This document shows, piece after piece, positions 24,635 through 32,432 of a stretch of 64,000 nt of DNA. Where the stretch lies: assembly GCF_015097055.1 (NCBI RefSeq), contig NZ_AP023366.1, positions 782,501-846,500 on the forward strand. Reading direction: 5' to 3'. The DNA comes from Effusibacillus dendaii. GTDB taxonomy: Bacteria; Bacillota; Bacilli; Tumebacillales; Effusibacillaceae. The notes beneath the pieces are model-generated. The model did no database searches. It had not been told where the DNA came from and saw nothing but the letters and a program-made list of their open reading frames with translations. Position numbers and translations under genes: made by a program. The first letter of the stretch is position 1. Each line of letters starts with the position of its first letter.

Positions 24635-25777
24635 TCACTCTTTCGTTTCAGAAAGTATTATTCCACCACCGAATTGAAACTGTTGAAACATTAGGCTGCC
24701 GGTCGACGAATTCGGCTGCACGATCGCCAGACTCGTTCCCATGTCCGTCCAGATTGGGCGCATATCCTGTCCTGTTGACACTTTAACCTTGTTTTCTCCC
24801 TTACGATCCGTCACCCAAACGGTTTCCGTCGGCAGGTTGGAATCCACGTATGCCAATACCGATCCGTTGGCTGACCATGCAGGCGATCTTCCATCGGTTA
24901 CTCGCTTCTCTCCCGCACCATCCTGCGAAATGATACGGATCTCCCGGTTTTTGTTCGAATTCCCTTTGAGTTGACGGGAAAACGCCAATGTTTTGCCATC
25001 CGATGACCAGACCGGTTCGAGTGCGTCGGAAGTGACTTTATGAAAATCCGATCCATCCGTTTTCACGATCCACAAATCACCATCCGCATGGGAAGCCAGT
25101 GGATTGTCGCCAATCTTGGTTCGGATAAACGCCAGATATTTTCCGTCGGGAGAAAAAGACGGTTGAATATCTGCATACCCGTCAGGCGGTGAAGTGATCG
25201 TCTGGACAGCTCGTGTGCCGAATGAAACAAGGCCGATTTTTGCCTGTTTCGCCTCTTTTATACTGACTGCAAGGGTCGTTCCGTCAGGCGAAAAATCAGG
25301 GTCGTGATAACTGATTCCGCTGCCTGCGGACAGCAGTTCCTGGTTAAATCCGCTATTTACAGAATGAATCCAAATGGTATTCCCGTTCTCATAAGCGAGA
25401 AAGCGGTTATTTGCGGCCCATGAAACAGATCCTGTCAGACTGTCAGATGGTACAGTAAACAATAGATGTGATTGGGTGATTTTGACCTGTTTTGGCAGTT
25501 GTGTCGCTGGGTCTCGCAGACCGTAGTAGAAAACTAGAAGCAGCGTCAACAAGACGCCGCCGCATATAGCCCATACTGTCGGCTGTAAAGGCAGCGGTTT
25601 TTTGAGTGAAAAGGCAAGGCGTTTTTCATCGGAGGAAGCCGAAATATTTTTTAATAAATCTTTCCGTAATTTCGCCCGCAGCAGTTCATTCGTTTGAATC
25701 GATTCACGCAACACAGACAAATCGTGCATCAATTGGTCAGGCAGGTGGTCTTCCTGCTCCCGTTGTTCATTGTTCAT
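24635..25777 (-). CDS. Membrane-anchored TolB-like beta-propeller, candidate anti-sigma factor
   Basis: The 380-residue protein has a charged cytoplasmic N-terminus of ~65 residues and one membrane helix (about 66-86). An outer domain follows, built of repeated units such as PSFSPDGKYLAFIRTK, PDFSPDGTTLAVSIK and PVWSSDGKTLAFSR. These are WD40-like TolB propeller blades. Its start overlaps the stop of the ECF sigma gene by four bases. Position and single-pass topology suggest an anti-sigma factor, but the N-terminus lacks the HxxxCxxC zinc motif of classical ones. The anti-sigma role is inference. Confidence 0.75.
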   Translation of the reverse strand: MNNEQREQEDHLPDQLMHDLSVLRESIQTNELLRAKLRKDLLKNISASSDEKRLAFSLKKPLPLQPTVWAICGGVLLTLLLVFYYGLRDPATQLPKQVKITQSHLLFTVPSDSLTGSVSWAANNRFLAYENGNTIWIHSVNSGFNQELLSAGSGISYHDPDFSPDGTTLAVSIKEAKQAKIGLVSFGTRAVQTITSPPDGYADIQPSFSPDGKYLAFIRTKIGDNPLASHADGDLWIVKTDGSDFHKVTSDALEPVWSSDGKTLAFSRQLKGNSNKNREIRIISQDGAGEKRVTDGRSPAWSANGSVLAYVDSNLPTETVWVTDRKGENKVKVSTGQDMRPIWTDMGTSLAIVQPNSSTGSLMFQQFQFGGGIILSETKE

Positions 25778-26367
25778 TCCGTTCCCTCCTTTCCGTTTCT
25801 TGCATAACTTTGACGCAGTTTTTGCATCGCTCTGTAAAGGAGCGTTTTGACGGCTCCTTCCGATTTTTCCAATACGACCGCAATTTCACAAATTTTTAAG
25901 TCTGCAATATATTTCATTAACACCGCATCTCGGTATTCATCGGGCAACTGCCGCAGCATTTGGTCCAACATCTGCACGTTTTCTTTCGCGATCACTTTTT
26001 CTTCTGTTTCCCAAACCCCATCCGATAGTTGGTCATGCATCTCCTGGTCGGCCTTGACAGACCTTCCGTTTGTCCTCAGATAATCCACATATGCATTGTG
26101 AGCGACTCGAAAAATCCAAGGTCCGAAATGTTCCGGAATCCCCTTCTGTCGGCAGGCTTCAAACGATTTGCTGAATACCGTTGCGGTGACATCATCCGCA
26201 TCCCAGTAGTTTCCAATTCTATAACGAAGATAGCGGTTTACTTTATTAAAATATTCATCATATAAAGAAGCAAAAAGTTCCGTCGCTTCCTGCCGGGATC
26301 TGTCAGTCGTATCCGCTTGTTCCGCTTTTCGAATCCCCCAGCCGCGTTTTGTAACTCCAGAAAACAC
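25774..26367 (-). CDS. ECF RNA polymerase sigma factor
   Basis: The 197-residue protein has sigma region 2 (ASLYDEYFNKVNRYLRYRIGNYWDADDVTATVFSKSFE, then FGPWIFRVAHNAYVDYLR) and region 4 (LDQMLRQLPDEYRDAVLMKYIADLKICEIAVVLEKSEGAVKTLLYRAM), and no region 3, as in ECF factors. I chose the GTG at 26367, five bases after GGAGGTGAC. It heads an operon of five genes down to 20407. Upstream, TGTGACC and CGTATT spaced by about 15 bases resemble an ECF-type promoter and would allow self-control; this is weak evidence. Confidence 0.9.
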   Translation of the reverse strand: MFSGVTKRGWGIRKAEQADTTDRSRQEATELFASLYDEYFNKVNRYLRYRIGNYWDADDVTATVFSKSFEACRQKGIPEHFGPWIFRVAHNAYVDYLRTNGRSVKADQEMHDQLSDGVWETEEKVIAKENVQMLDQMLRQLPDEYRDAVLMKYIADLKICEIAVVLEKSEGAVKTLLYRAMQKLRQSYARNGKEGTE

Positions 26368-26495
26368 TCCGTCACCTCCTCGTAGCACGATTTGTGCCCG
26401 CTTTCACCTTGTAATACGTTTTTCATCGAAAAAGGTCACACGATGTCTTTAAAAAAATGGCTATGTTAAATTATAATGTTGATAATTAACGTTCA

Positions 26496-26509
26496 GGAAC
26501 ATGCGTTCT
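26496..26509. promoter_or_regulatory. GAAC-N4-GTTC palindrome before the IS1595 remnant
   Basis: GGAACATGCGTTCT has the same plan as the palindrome in the ends of the IS1595 element at 4541-5564 (AGAACGTATGTTCT). It lies 43 bases before the start of a truncated IS1595-type reading frame, so it may be the left end of a second, decayed element. It also fits the Gram-positive LexA box consensus. Confidence 0.45.
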
Positions 26510-26551
26510 GTAATTTAATAGATATAAATTATGATACGGAGTGTTTTACCT

Positions 26552-26782
26552 ATGGATTTAAAGGACTTGAAACGACTTGCAGAAGCTTCAGATGAAAGGA
26601 GTGACCGATTCAACGGCGTAGCAACAAAATATTTGCAACATTATTTGACTTGGTTCCGTTACTTGGATAGCCAGGAACGTGAGAACGCAACGCCGAATAA
26701 GAAAAATATGTTAGTTTCTTCGTGTTTGCTTACAGTCAGCGAAACAAACCTGAAACTTCGTAGAGCATCTTTCTCGTTGTAA
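26552..26782 (+). pseudogene. IS1595-type transposase remnant
   Basis: After a short N-terminal piece (MDLKDLKRLAEASDERSD) the frame jumps to RFNGVATKYLQHYLTWFRYL, which is the C-terminal block of many Firmicutes IS1595 transposases. The whole DDE domain between them is missing. A ribosome binding site (CGGAG) precedes the ATG, so a short peptide might still be made. This element is not the same subtype as the intact copy at 4.5 kb, whose C-terminus differs. Confidence 0.55.
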
Positions 26783-26791
26783 AAAATTCGA

Positions 26792-27225
26792 ATGAGCGGT
26801 GTTGCTCCTTGCAAAATAGGAGCATACTTTGCATACACACTATATGTAAATTTTGGTCCTCGTAATGCTCATTTTTGGACCGTGAAGACTACACAGCCTG
26901 ATCAGGAGAGAACTGGAAATTTGTCACTGAATCAGAGCATTGGTGACCTGAAACCTGCCCCAACAGCAGATAGAAACAACTCCCTTTTTGATTACTATAC
27001 ATGGAAAGACGAAACGAAAATCGCGACAAACTTAAACAGCGATAAGAAAATTCGAATTATTGTTTATGAAAGCAGTCTCTTTCAACTTCAAAGGGAATTC
27101 AAGTTGGGGATTTCAAAGAAAAAATCATTCATACTTACGGAAACAATTTTTACAAGAGAGTTGAACAAGGGTTTGATATCATTGGCTATATTGATAAAAA
27201 GTTGAATCGAACAACAGAGTTTTGA
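26792..27225 (+). pseudogene. Frameshifted fragment, DUF4309-like C-terminus
   Basis: The first frame is coherent up to KKIRIIVYESSLFQLQ near 27085. The next frame then continues with GIQVGDFKEKIIHTYGNNFY and ends EQGFDIIGYIDKKLNRTTEF at 27225. The second part resembles the C-terminal region of secreted DUF4309-type proteins of Bacilli. No start codon with a ribosome binding site is visible. I read it as a decayed, frameshifted gene; the family assignment is tentative. Confidence 0.35.
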
Positions 27226-27262
27226 TTGTCTCAGGAAAAAATTTATTCCATTCGATTAGATA

Positions 27263-27502
27263 TTGGTTCGATGGATTAACCGCTCTCAATGGGCGGTTGT
27301 TTTACATGCAGTTCTGGAAAACCAGAAGATTACTAATGCAAAGTTGGACGGGCTAACCACTGACGTTCGCCGGTTGCAAAGGGATGTCGCTGTCCTCAAA
27401 GAAGATGTCGCTGAAATCAAACTGGCCGTCCACGATCTGACACTCTCAAGCAATTTCTGTTGCAAAAAACAAACGAAAACGAGAAACAAATCTATTTTTT
27501 AA
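27263..27502 (+). other. Short coiled-coil reading frame, possibly a remnant
   Basis: From a possible TTG start the frame gives 79 residues with a heptad-like run (LDGLTTDVRRLQRDVAVLKEDVAEIKLAVHDL) and then a Cys/Lys tail of low quality. The first 12 codons lie over a hairpin with a T-run (CCGCTC/GGGCGG at about 27280-27298) that looks like a terminator. I think it is the tail of a lost gene rather than a functional one. Confidence 0.3.
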
Positions 27503-27532
27503 AACGCGGGAAAAATCGTTAACCCTCATAGA

Positions 27533-28210
27533 TCAATCGGCAAACTTGCACGTTGCTTCAAATACTTCTTCGAACGACTTCACCCATCGCTGTTTTACCT
27601 GATCGATTGACACCTCAGTATGAAGCAGTCTCTCCATCGACGTAACCCCTTTGTCTGTAATCCCGCAGGGAATGATGTAACTGAAATGATCCATATTTGG
27701 ATTCACGTTGAGGGAAAACCCGTGCGAACTGATAAACCGGTTGCCGTCTTTTGCCGGGGTCGCTTTTACACCAACGGCGCTAATTTTTTCATTCCCCACC
27801 CAGACGCCTGACATTCCAGCAATTCGCCCGGACTCGATGCCGTACGTAGACAGCATCCGAATCACCACTTCCTCCAGCATGCGAATGTACCGGCGAACAT
27901 CATTTCCAAAGCGATCCAACGGCAGGATCGGATATCCGACCAACTGTCCCGGCCCATGATACGTAACATCTCCGCCGCGGTCTACTTCAAACAGGGAAAT
28001 GCCCAGTTCCTCCATTTGCTGCGTACCGATCAGCACATTTTGCTCTGTGCCGGACCGTCCAATGGTATACACAGGGGGGTGCTCCAACAGGTAAACACGG
28101 GCCTTGCCCGAATCGTCCATTACTTCCTGGACTGCCTCTTTCTGCAACTGAAAAGCAGCACCGTACTCGATAGTGCCAAGATCGATCACTTTACAATTTT
28201 GCAACGTCAA
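27533..28210 (-). CDS. lipB: Octanoyl-[acyl carrier protein] transferase
   Basis: The 225-residue protein moves octanoate from acyl carrier protein to lipoyl domains. It has RGGDVTYHGPGQLVGYPIL, the family signature, then AIGVKA-type and ISSHGFSLNVNPNMDHFSYIIPCGI, with the acyl-accepting Cys in IIPCGI. The start is a TTG at 28210 after GGGGGCGTTTAGG. It lies 242 bases downstream of lipA on the same strand with a terminator between, so the two genes may be transcribed separately. Confidence 0.93.
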   Translation of the reverse strand: MTLQNCKVIDLGTIEYGAAFQLQKEAVQEVMDDSGKARVYLLEHPPVYTIGRSGTEQNVLIGTQQMEELGISLFEVDRGGDVTYHGPGQLVGYPILPLDRFGNDVRRYIRMLEEVVIRMLSTYGIESGRIAGMSGVWVGNEKISAVGVKATPAKDGNRFISSHGFSLNVNPNMDHFSYIIPCGITDKGVTSMERLLHTEVSIDQVKQRWVKSFEEVFEATCKFAD

Positions 28211-28254
28211 CCTAAACGCCCCCTTTTCGCGTAAAAAAGCTTTTTAAAGATCAC

Positions 28255-28310
28255 TGTAATCCCGTTCCGAAGGATGGGAAGACAAGGCTACCCTGTCTGC
28301 TTAGCCAACA
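28255..28310 (-). repeat. Palindromic intergenic repeat family I, degenerate copy
   Basis: On the minus strand GGCTAAGCAGACAGGGTAGC and, further on, TTCGGAACGGG match the conserved blocks of family I. The copy is shorter and more diverged than the others. It fills the gap between lipA and lipB together with a G+C-rich stretch (28311-28400) in which I see no gene. Confidence 0.45.
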
Positions 28311-28402
28311 GCTCTACGGAGCACGCCGTTTAAGTGAACGCGGAGGCGTTTACTGGCTCTGACGCTAAGCGGACGAGCGGGGCCGCTTCCGGAAATGGCG
28401 CA

Positions 28403-28436
28403 GAAAAAAGAACCCCCCGCAGATACGAGGGACTCG
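28403..28436 (-). terminator. Terminator of lipA
   Basis: On the minus strand GAGTCCCTCG and CGGGGGGTTC can pair with one mismatched region, and CTTTTTT follows. It lies about 17 bases past the lipA stop codon. Confidence 0.6.
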
Positions 28437-28452
28437 TGTGCATGAGCAACAA

Positions 28453-29361
28453 TCAGGAGTTCGCTTCCGCATGCTGCACCTGTTCATGTGCATGATACGA
28501 ACTGCGCACCAGCGGTCCCGATTCGACATGTTTAAAACCGCGTTTCATACCTTCTTCTTTTAACAATGCAAACTCCTCGGGCGTCCAAAAGCGAACGACG
28601 TTCAGATGTTTCTTGGTCGGTTGCAAATATTGGCCAATTGTCATAATATCGCAGTCGACCGCCCGCAAGTCGTCCATCGTCTGCAGGACTTCCTCAAACG
28701 TTTCACCAACTCCCAGCATGATGCTCGACTTGGTGGGGATGTCCGGCTGCAATTCCTTCGCGCGGCGAAGCATTTCCAACGAACGTTCATATTTGGCTTT
28801 CGAACGAACTTTGTCTGACAGACGTCTGACCGTTTCCACGTTATGGTTCAAAATATCGGGACGGGCATCCATTACCACCTTCAGAGCGTCCCAATTGGCT
28901 TGGAAATCGGGGATCAGCACTTCCACCGAGCACAACGGCCGTTTTTCCCGGATTGCCCGGATGGTTGCGGCAAAAATAGCCGCTCCCCCGTCAAGCAAAT
29001 CATCGCGCGCCACAGAAGTAACTACCACATGCTGCAATCCCATTACTTCGACCGATTCGGCCACACGGCTCGGTTCTTCCCAATCCAGTTCGGTCGGCAA
29101 GCCGCTTGTCACCGCGCAAAATCGGCATGCCCGCGTACAGACGGAACCAAGAATCATAAAGGTCGCTGTCCGGTTCGCCCAACATTCGAAAATATTCGGG
29201 CAGCGCGCTTCTTCACATACGGTATGCAGCCGATTGCCGCGCATCAACTGTTTCAACTCGGTAAAGTTTTGGTTTGTATTTAAACGAATCTTTAACCATT
29301 CGGGTCGCCGCAAAGGTTTTTCCCGCTCTTCTTCATTAGGCAAAATGTTCAGTTCTTCCAT
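28453..29361 (-). CDS. lipA: Lipoyl synthase
   Basis: The 302-residue radical SAM enzyme inserts two sulphur atoms into octanoyl groups. The auxiliary cluster cysteines are C48, C53 and C59 ([12 protein letters not shown]), and the radical SAM cluster cysteines are C74, C78 and C81 (CTRACRFC). The conserved RSSYHA motif is near the end. The ATG follows CGGAGGTGATTCGTT. With lipB it forms the complete de novo lipoate pathway. Confidence 0.96.
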   Translation of the reverse strand: MEELNILPNEEEREKPLRRPEWLKIRLNTNQNFTELKQLMRGNRLHTVCEEARCPNIFECWANRTATFMILGSVCTRACRFCAVTSGLPTELDWEEPSRVAESVEVMGLQHVVVTSVARDDLLDGGAAIFAATIRAIREKRPLCSVEVLIPDFQANWDALKVVMDARPDILNHNVETVRRLSDKVRSKAKYERSLEMLRRAKELQPDIPTKSSIMLGVGETFEEVLQTMDDLRAVDCDIMTIGQYLQPTKKHLNVVRFWTPEEFALLKEEGMKRGFKHVESGPLVRSSYHAHEQVQHAEANS

Positions 29362-29529
29362 AACGAATCACCTCCGACTGACAATCAGAAACCTATCGTG
29401 CTTCCATCATAATCCTATTCGCAGAATATGTCGAGTTAGCCGCCTTACATTTTGGACCAGGCGCCAATTTCATTTTTACAAACGGAGCAAGTTGCGGTAT
29501 AGTGAAGGCGTTGGAAAGGAAGGTATCTG

Positions 29530-29811
29530 ATGCTTCGATTGATTTCATGGCTGATATTAATTGGAATATTCTTATTGGCGGGGTACGGTCTCAATTTGAT
29601 CCGGGTTGCGGTCATGGATAAAATCGCCGATCCTTCTGCCATCATCTGGTGGCGCGTTTTGATCGGTTCCTTCCTGATGGTCGGTGGCCTCTCTTTTTTG
29701 GGCGGATTCCTCTTTTATCGCGATAAAAAACAGGGCCGCGTCCGCAAGCCAGTCTGGAAAATCAAAAAAGAGCAGGAGAAAAGACAGCGGCAGCAGCAGG
29801 AATCGAAATAA
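29530..29811 (+). CDS. DUF2627 family membrane protein
   Basis: The 93-residue protein has two membrane helices (about residues 5-24 and 42-62) separated by a short charged loop. It ends in a very basic and Gln-rich tail (KKEQEKRQRQQQESK). This matches DUF2627, a small Bacilli family of unknown role. The ATG follows GGAAAGGAAGG at good spacing. Confidence 0.8.
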   Translation: MLRLISWLILIGIFLLAGYGLNLIRVAVMDKIADPSAIIWWRVLIGSFLMVGGLSFLGGFLFYRDKKQGRVRKPVWKIKKEQEKRQRQQQESK

Positions 29812-29827
29812 CGAAAAGCGCGTTCCG

Positions 29828-30778
29828 TCAACGCGCCTGCTCCTGCAAGGTCTCTTCCAGACCCAGGTCGTCCCGTTCCATCCGAACATCTTTCCGTCCC
29901 AGCCGATCCAGCCAATTGAGCCAGCCGGTCCGTTCAATCACACGGGTCAAAGAATGTTTTTCCGTATACAGATGGACAGCCAGCAATGCGGTCAGCACGG
30001 TGACAGTGCCTGGCAAATCGAAAGAACGAACCACCAGATATCCGATCATCGCTCCCAAAAAATTGGATCCTGCATCCCCCATCATCGTCCGGGCTCGTAT
30101 GTCGGCCGGTAAATAGGCGACCATTGTACCGAAAATGGCCAGCAGAAAAACGGTCAATTCACTCGGCACGGCAAACAGCAGCAAAATCAGCTTGCCCATC
30201 GCCCCCTTCAACGCTCGGCCAGGTCGAACGTCAAGCAGGTTGATCCAATTTGCCAGTAACGCAATCACACATCCATCCACAACAATCGAAAGCAGATTGC
30301 CTATGGACCATCGAAACGATTCATCCACTCCATCCATCACGATCAGAAAAGACAGTACCGTACCGCCGACTGCTTTCAATAGCCCTGTTGTCAGTTCGCC
30401 GTGCCGGATCCATTTCATTACATGTCCTTTCAATCCGCTTGCTTCCCGCGACCCCACCGTGTCGTCCAGGATTCCCAGAAACCCCATGCCAAACGCCAGC
30501 ACCAGCATCGGCTCGCTGTCCTCCGAATCGGCCAGGGCCGGAAAACCGCTCCATTTTTCGAATAGTACAAGCAAGCAAACGGTTAACAGAAATGCCAGAA
30601 TCAAAACGGCTCCCGACCCGGTGGAAATTCGCTCTCCCCGATAGTTGGGCCGTACACACCCCGACTTTTCCAGCATGCGGCAAAAAGGGGGCAGCAGCAT
30701 ACGCGTAAAACCGGCTCCCAGAGTGAATCCGGCAGCCGCTGTCAAACAACCGATCCAGCCCGCCATATTATATGCCAT
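29828..30778 (-). CDS. MraY-like family 4 glycosyltransferase (membrane)
   Basis: The 316-residue protein has about ten hydrophobic segments. It has the aspartate-containing loops of the MraY/WecA superfamily: FGMGFLGILDDTVG, ANWINLLDVRPGRALKG (in place of NxxNxxDGxxG) and MGDAGSNFLGAMIGY. Such enzymes attach sugar phosphates to polyprenyl phosphate. It overlaps the GT2 gene by 11 bases. With steA and steB this suggests a cell-envelope cluster. The acceptor and donor are unknown. Confidence 0.75.
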   Translation of the reverse strand: MAYNMAGWIGCLTAAAGFTLGAGFTRMLLPPFCRMLEKSGCVRPNYRGERISTGSGAVLILAFLLTVCLLVLFEKWSGFPALADSEDSEPMLVLAFGMGFLGILDDTVGSREASGLKGHVMKWIRHGELTTGLLKAVGGTVLSFLIVMDGVDESFRWSIGNLLSIVVDGCVIALLANWINLLDVRPGRALKGAMGKLILLLFAVPSELTVFLLAIFGTMVAYLPADIRARTMMGDAGSNFLGAMIGYLVVRSFDLPGTVTVLTALLAVHLYTEKHSLTRVIERTGWLNWLDRLGRKDVRMERDDLGLEETLQEQAR

Positions 30779-31487
30779 CGCTTTCCTTCATACGGGTCGA
30801 AGAGTCCTCCGGAACTTCCCAATACGGATCGTTCCCGCGTTCCAAAAGCGCTCGCAAAATATGAACAAACTGTCTGCCACGGTGGCAAAATCCTTTCCAC
30901 GTTCGGCCGTATTCCCGATTTTTCATATGGACCGGAACCTCAAGCAGCCGATAGCCCGCCCGCAGTGCGTCAATCGTCATCGCCACTTCCACCCCGTATC
31001 CGTCTGCGAGGTTTAAATGTTGAATCAGCTCTTTACGAAACGCCCGTTGACCGGACAAAGGCGCATGCGCCGAAAATCCGGTTGTCCGATAAATCCCCCA
31101 TTTTGCCACCCCTTTGACAATCCCGAACCCCTGCTTGCCCACCGCTGGCGGGAACGCCGCAATCGTCATATCGGCGTCCCCGCGCAGCACCGGATCGATC
31201 AGTTTGCGGAGCTCCAGCGCCCCTTCTTTTATATCCGCATCAAGCAGTACGACCATTTCGCTTTGTATCGATTGAAATGCCGTTTTCAACGCTTGCCCCT
31301 TGCCAAAATTCTGCTGATGCCAAACGACCCGGGCTCCTGCCCGAATCGCCTCCGACGCCGTCTTGTCAGACGAGCCGTCATCCACAACCAAAATTTCATC
31401 CACTTCCGGCAACATTCGGATATACCGAATCGTCTCTGCAATAGATTCTGCTTCATTATAGGCGGGTACAACCACTCCAGTTTTCAT
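30768..31487 (-). CDS. Family 2 glycosyltransferase
   Basis: The 239-residue protein starts KTGVVVPAYNEAESIAETI and has VVDDGSSDKTAS, a DxD-type LLDADIKEG and GQRAFRKEL, all typical of GT2 enzymes of the dolichol-phosphate mannosyltransferase type. No membrane helix is seen. The ATG at 31487 follows GGAGG by eight bases. It lies between steB and the MraY-like gene in the same direction and probably works with the latter. Confidence 0.85.
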   Translation of the reverse strand: MKTGVVVPAYNEAESIAETIRYIRMLPEVDEILVVDDGSSDKTASEAIRAGARVVWHQQNFGKGQALKTAFQSIQSEMVVLLDADIKEGALELRKLIDPVLRGDADMTIAAFPPAVGKQGFGIVKGVAKWGIYRTTGFSAHAPLSGQRAFRKELIQHLNLADGYGVEVAMTIDALRAGYRLLEVPVHMKNREYGRTWKGFCHRGRQFVHILRALLERGNDPYWEVPEDSSTRMKESDGI

Positions 31488-31549
31488 TCGATCCACCTCC
31501 GTCTGACCTGTAGAATCAAAAGCTCGCTTTTTAGATTGGAGCTCGCGCT

Positions 31550-32419
31550 TTAGATACGCAAGTCGGGAACGAGTTGGTCGGCAGTTTGCTTGACACCGTA
31601 ACTGCCTTGCTGTCCTCTCAACAGTTCAATGATCGAAATCATCCCGCTCATCTGATCCAGATTGTCAACCGTCGGAACACCCAATCTGCGGTATATCGAA
31701 ATGACAGACAATTCGCTGTCTGAACGCTCCGCTCCAACGATCCGGATCTTTTGTTTCTGCAGTTCTTTAATAAACGGAATGTCAAACAAATCCGATCTCG
31801 TCGATTCCTGCTCCGATTCACTGCAGAGAATCAAGACGGCATCCGGTTTCTCATCCAATCTCCCCTGCATATCAATCCACCCTTGCTTCTGCAAAAAAAT
31901 CGGCCAATCGCCTGATGACAACCCTGTCATACTGTTGGCCAGCACTTGTGCCGAATGGGCCAATAGCGTTCCACCGTTCGTTTCATCCGGTGTGCCGAGG
32001 CCTCGCGCCAATACGGGGAGAGTTGCATGAGTAAGCAGTTCGTTCGGTCCTTTTACTTTGACGACCGCTTGCACCTCGGCGCCGGCCATCTCCAGCCAAT
32101 CGCCAACTTTTTCAAAATTCCCTTTTTCCAACTGCACCATGATAATCTTTTTCCCGGCTAACTTTCCTCTAATGTAAGAGGGTGACAACTGTTTCAGCAC
32201 ATCTTCCAACTGTTCGTTTCGCTTCATCAGATCTCTGGTCTTGCGGCTCCATTTCACGTTCTCTGCCTGGGAGGCATAATATTTTTCTTCCAATCGTTGA
32301 AATAAGACCGCCTGCTGGGCGGGGAACAGATCTTGCGCAGCCCCGCCGAGCAAAATTCCAATTCCGAGAGCCATAAAAACGGAGATCACCGTCACCACGT
32401 GGTAGCGAAAGCCAATCAC
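31550..32419 (-). CDS. SteB/MctB family protein
   Basis: The 289-residue protein has one N-terminal membrane helix (VVTVISVFMALGIGILLGGAAQDLF). A coiled coil follows (residues ~38-75, LEEKYYASQAENVKWSRKTRDLMKRNEQLEDVLKQL), then a soluble outer domain. This is the plan of the actinobacterial MctB/SteB family, named for copper transport in mycobacteria and for a role with SteA in septal cell-wall cleavage in corynebacteria. The GTG start follows GAGGGGGGTGCTGCC. It sits directly after steA, as in actinobacteria. I favour the division role from context. Confidence 0.8.
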   Translation of the reverse strand: MIGFRYHVVTVISVFMALGIGILLGGAAQDLFPAQQAVLFQRLEEKYYASQAENVKWSRKTRDLMKRNEQLEDVLKQLSPSYIRGKLAGKKIIMVQLEKGNFEKVGDWLEMAGAEVQAVVKVKGPNELLTHATLPVLARGLGTPDETNGGTLLAHSAQVLANSMTGLSSGDWPIFLQKQGWIDMQGRLDEKPDAVLILCSESEQESTRSDLFDIPFIKELQKQKIRIVGAERSDSELSVISIYRRLGVPTVDNLDQMSGMISIIELLRGQQGSYGVKQTADQLVPDLRI

Positions 32420-32432
32420 GGCAGCACCCCCC

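Noticed and set aside
28311-28400. Structured RNA between lipA and lipB
   Set aside because: The stretch is G+C-rich with several short complementary pieces, but I found no consistent fold, promoter or known motif.
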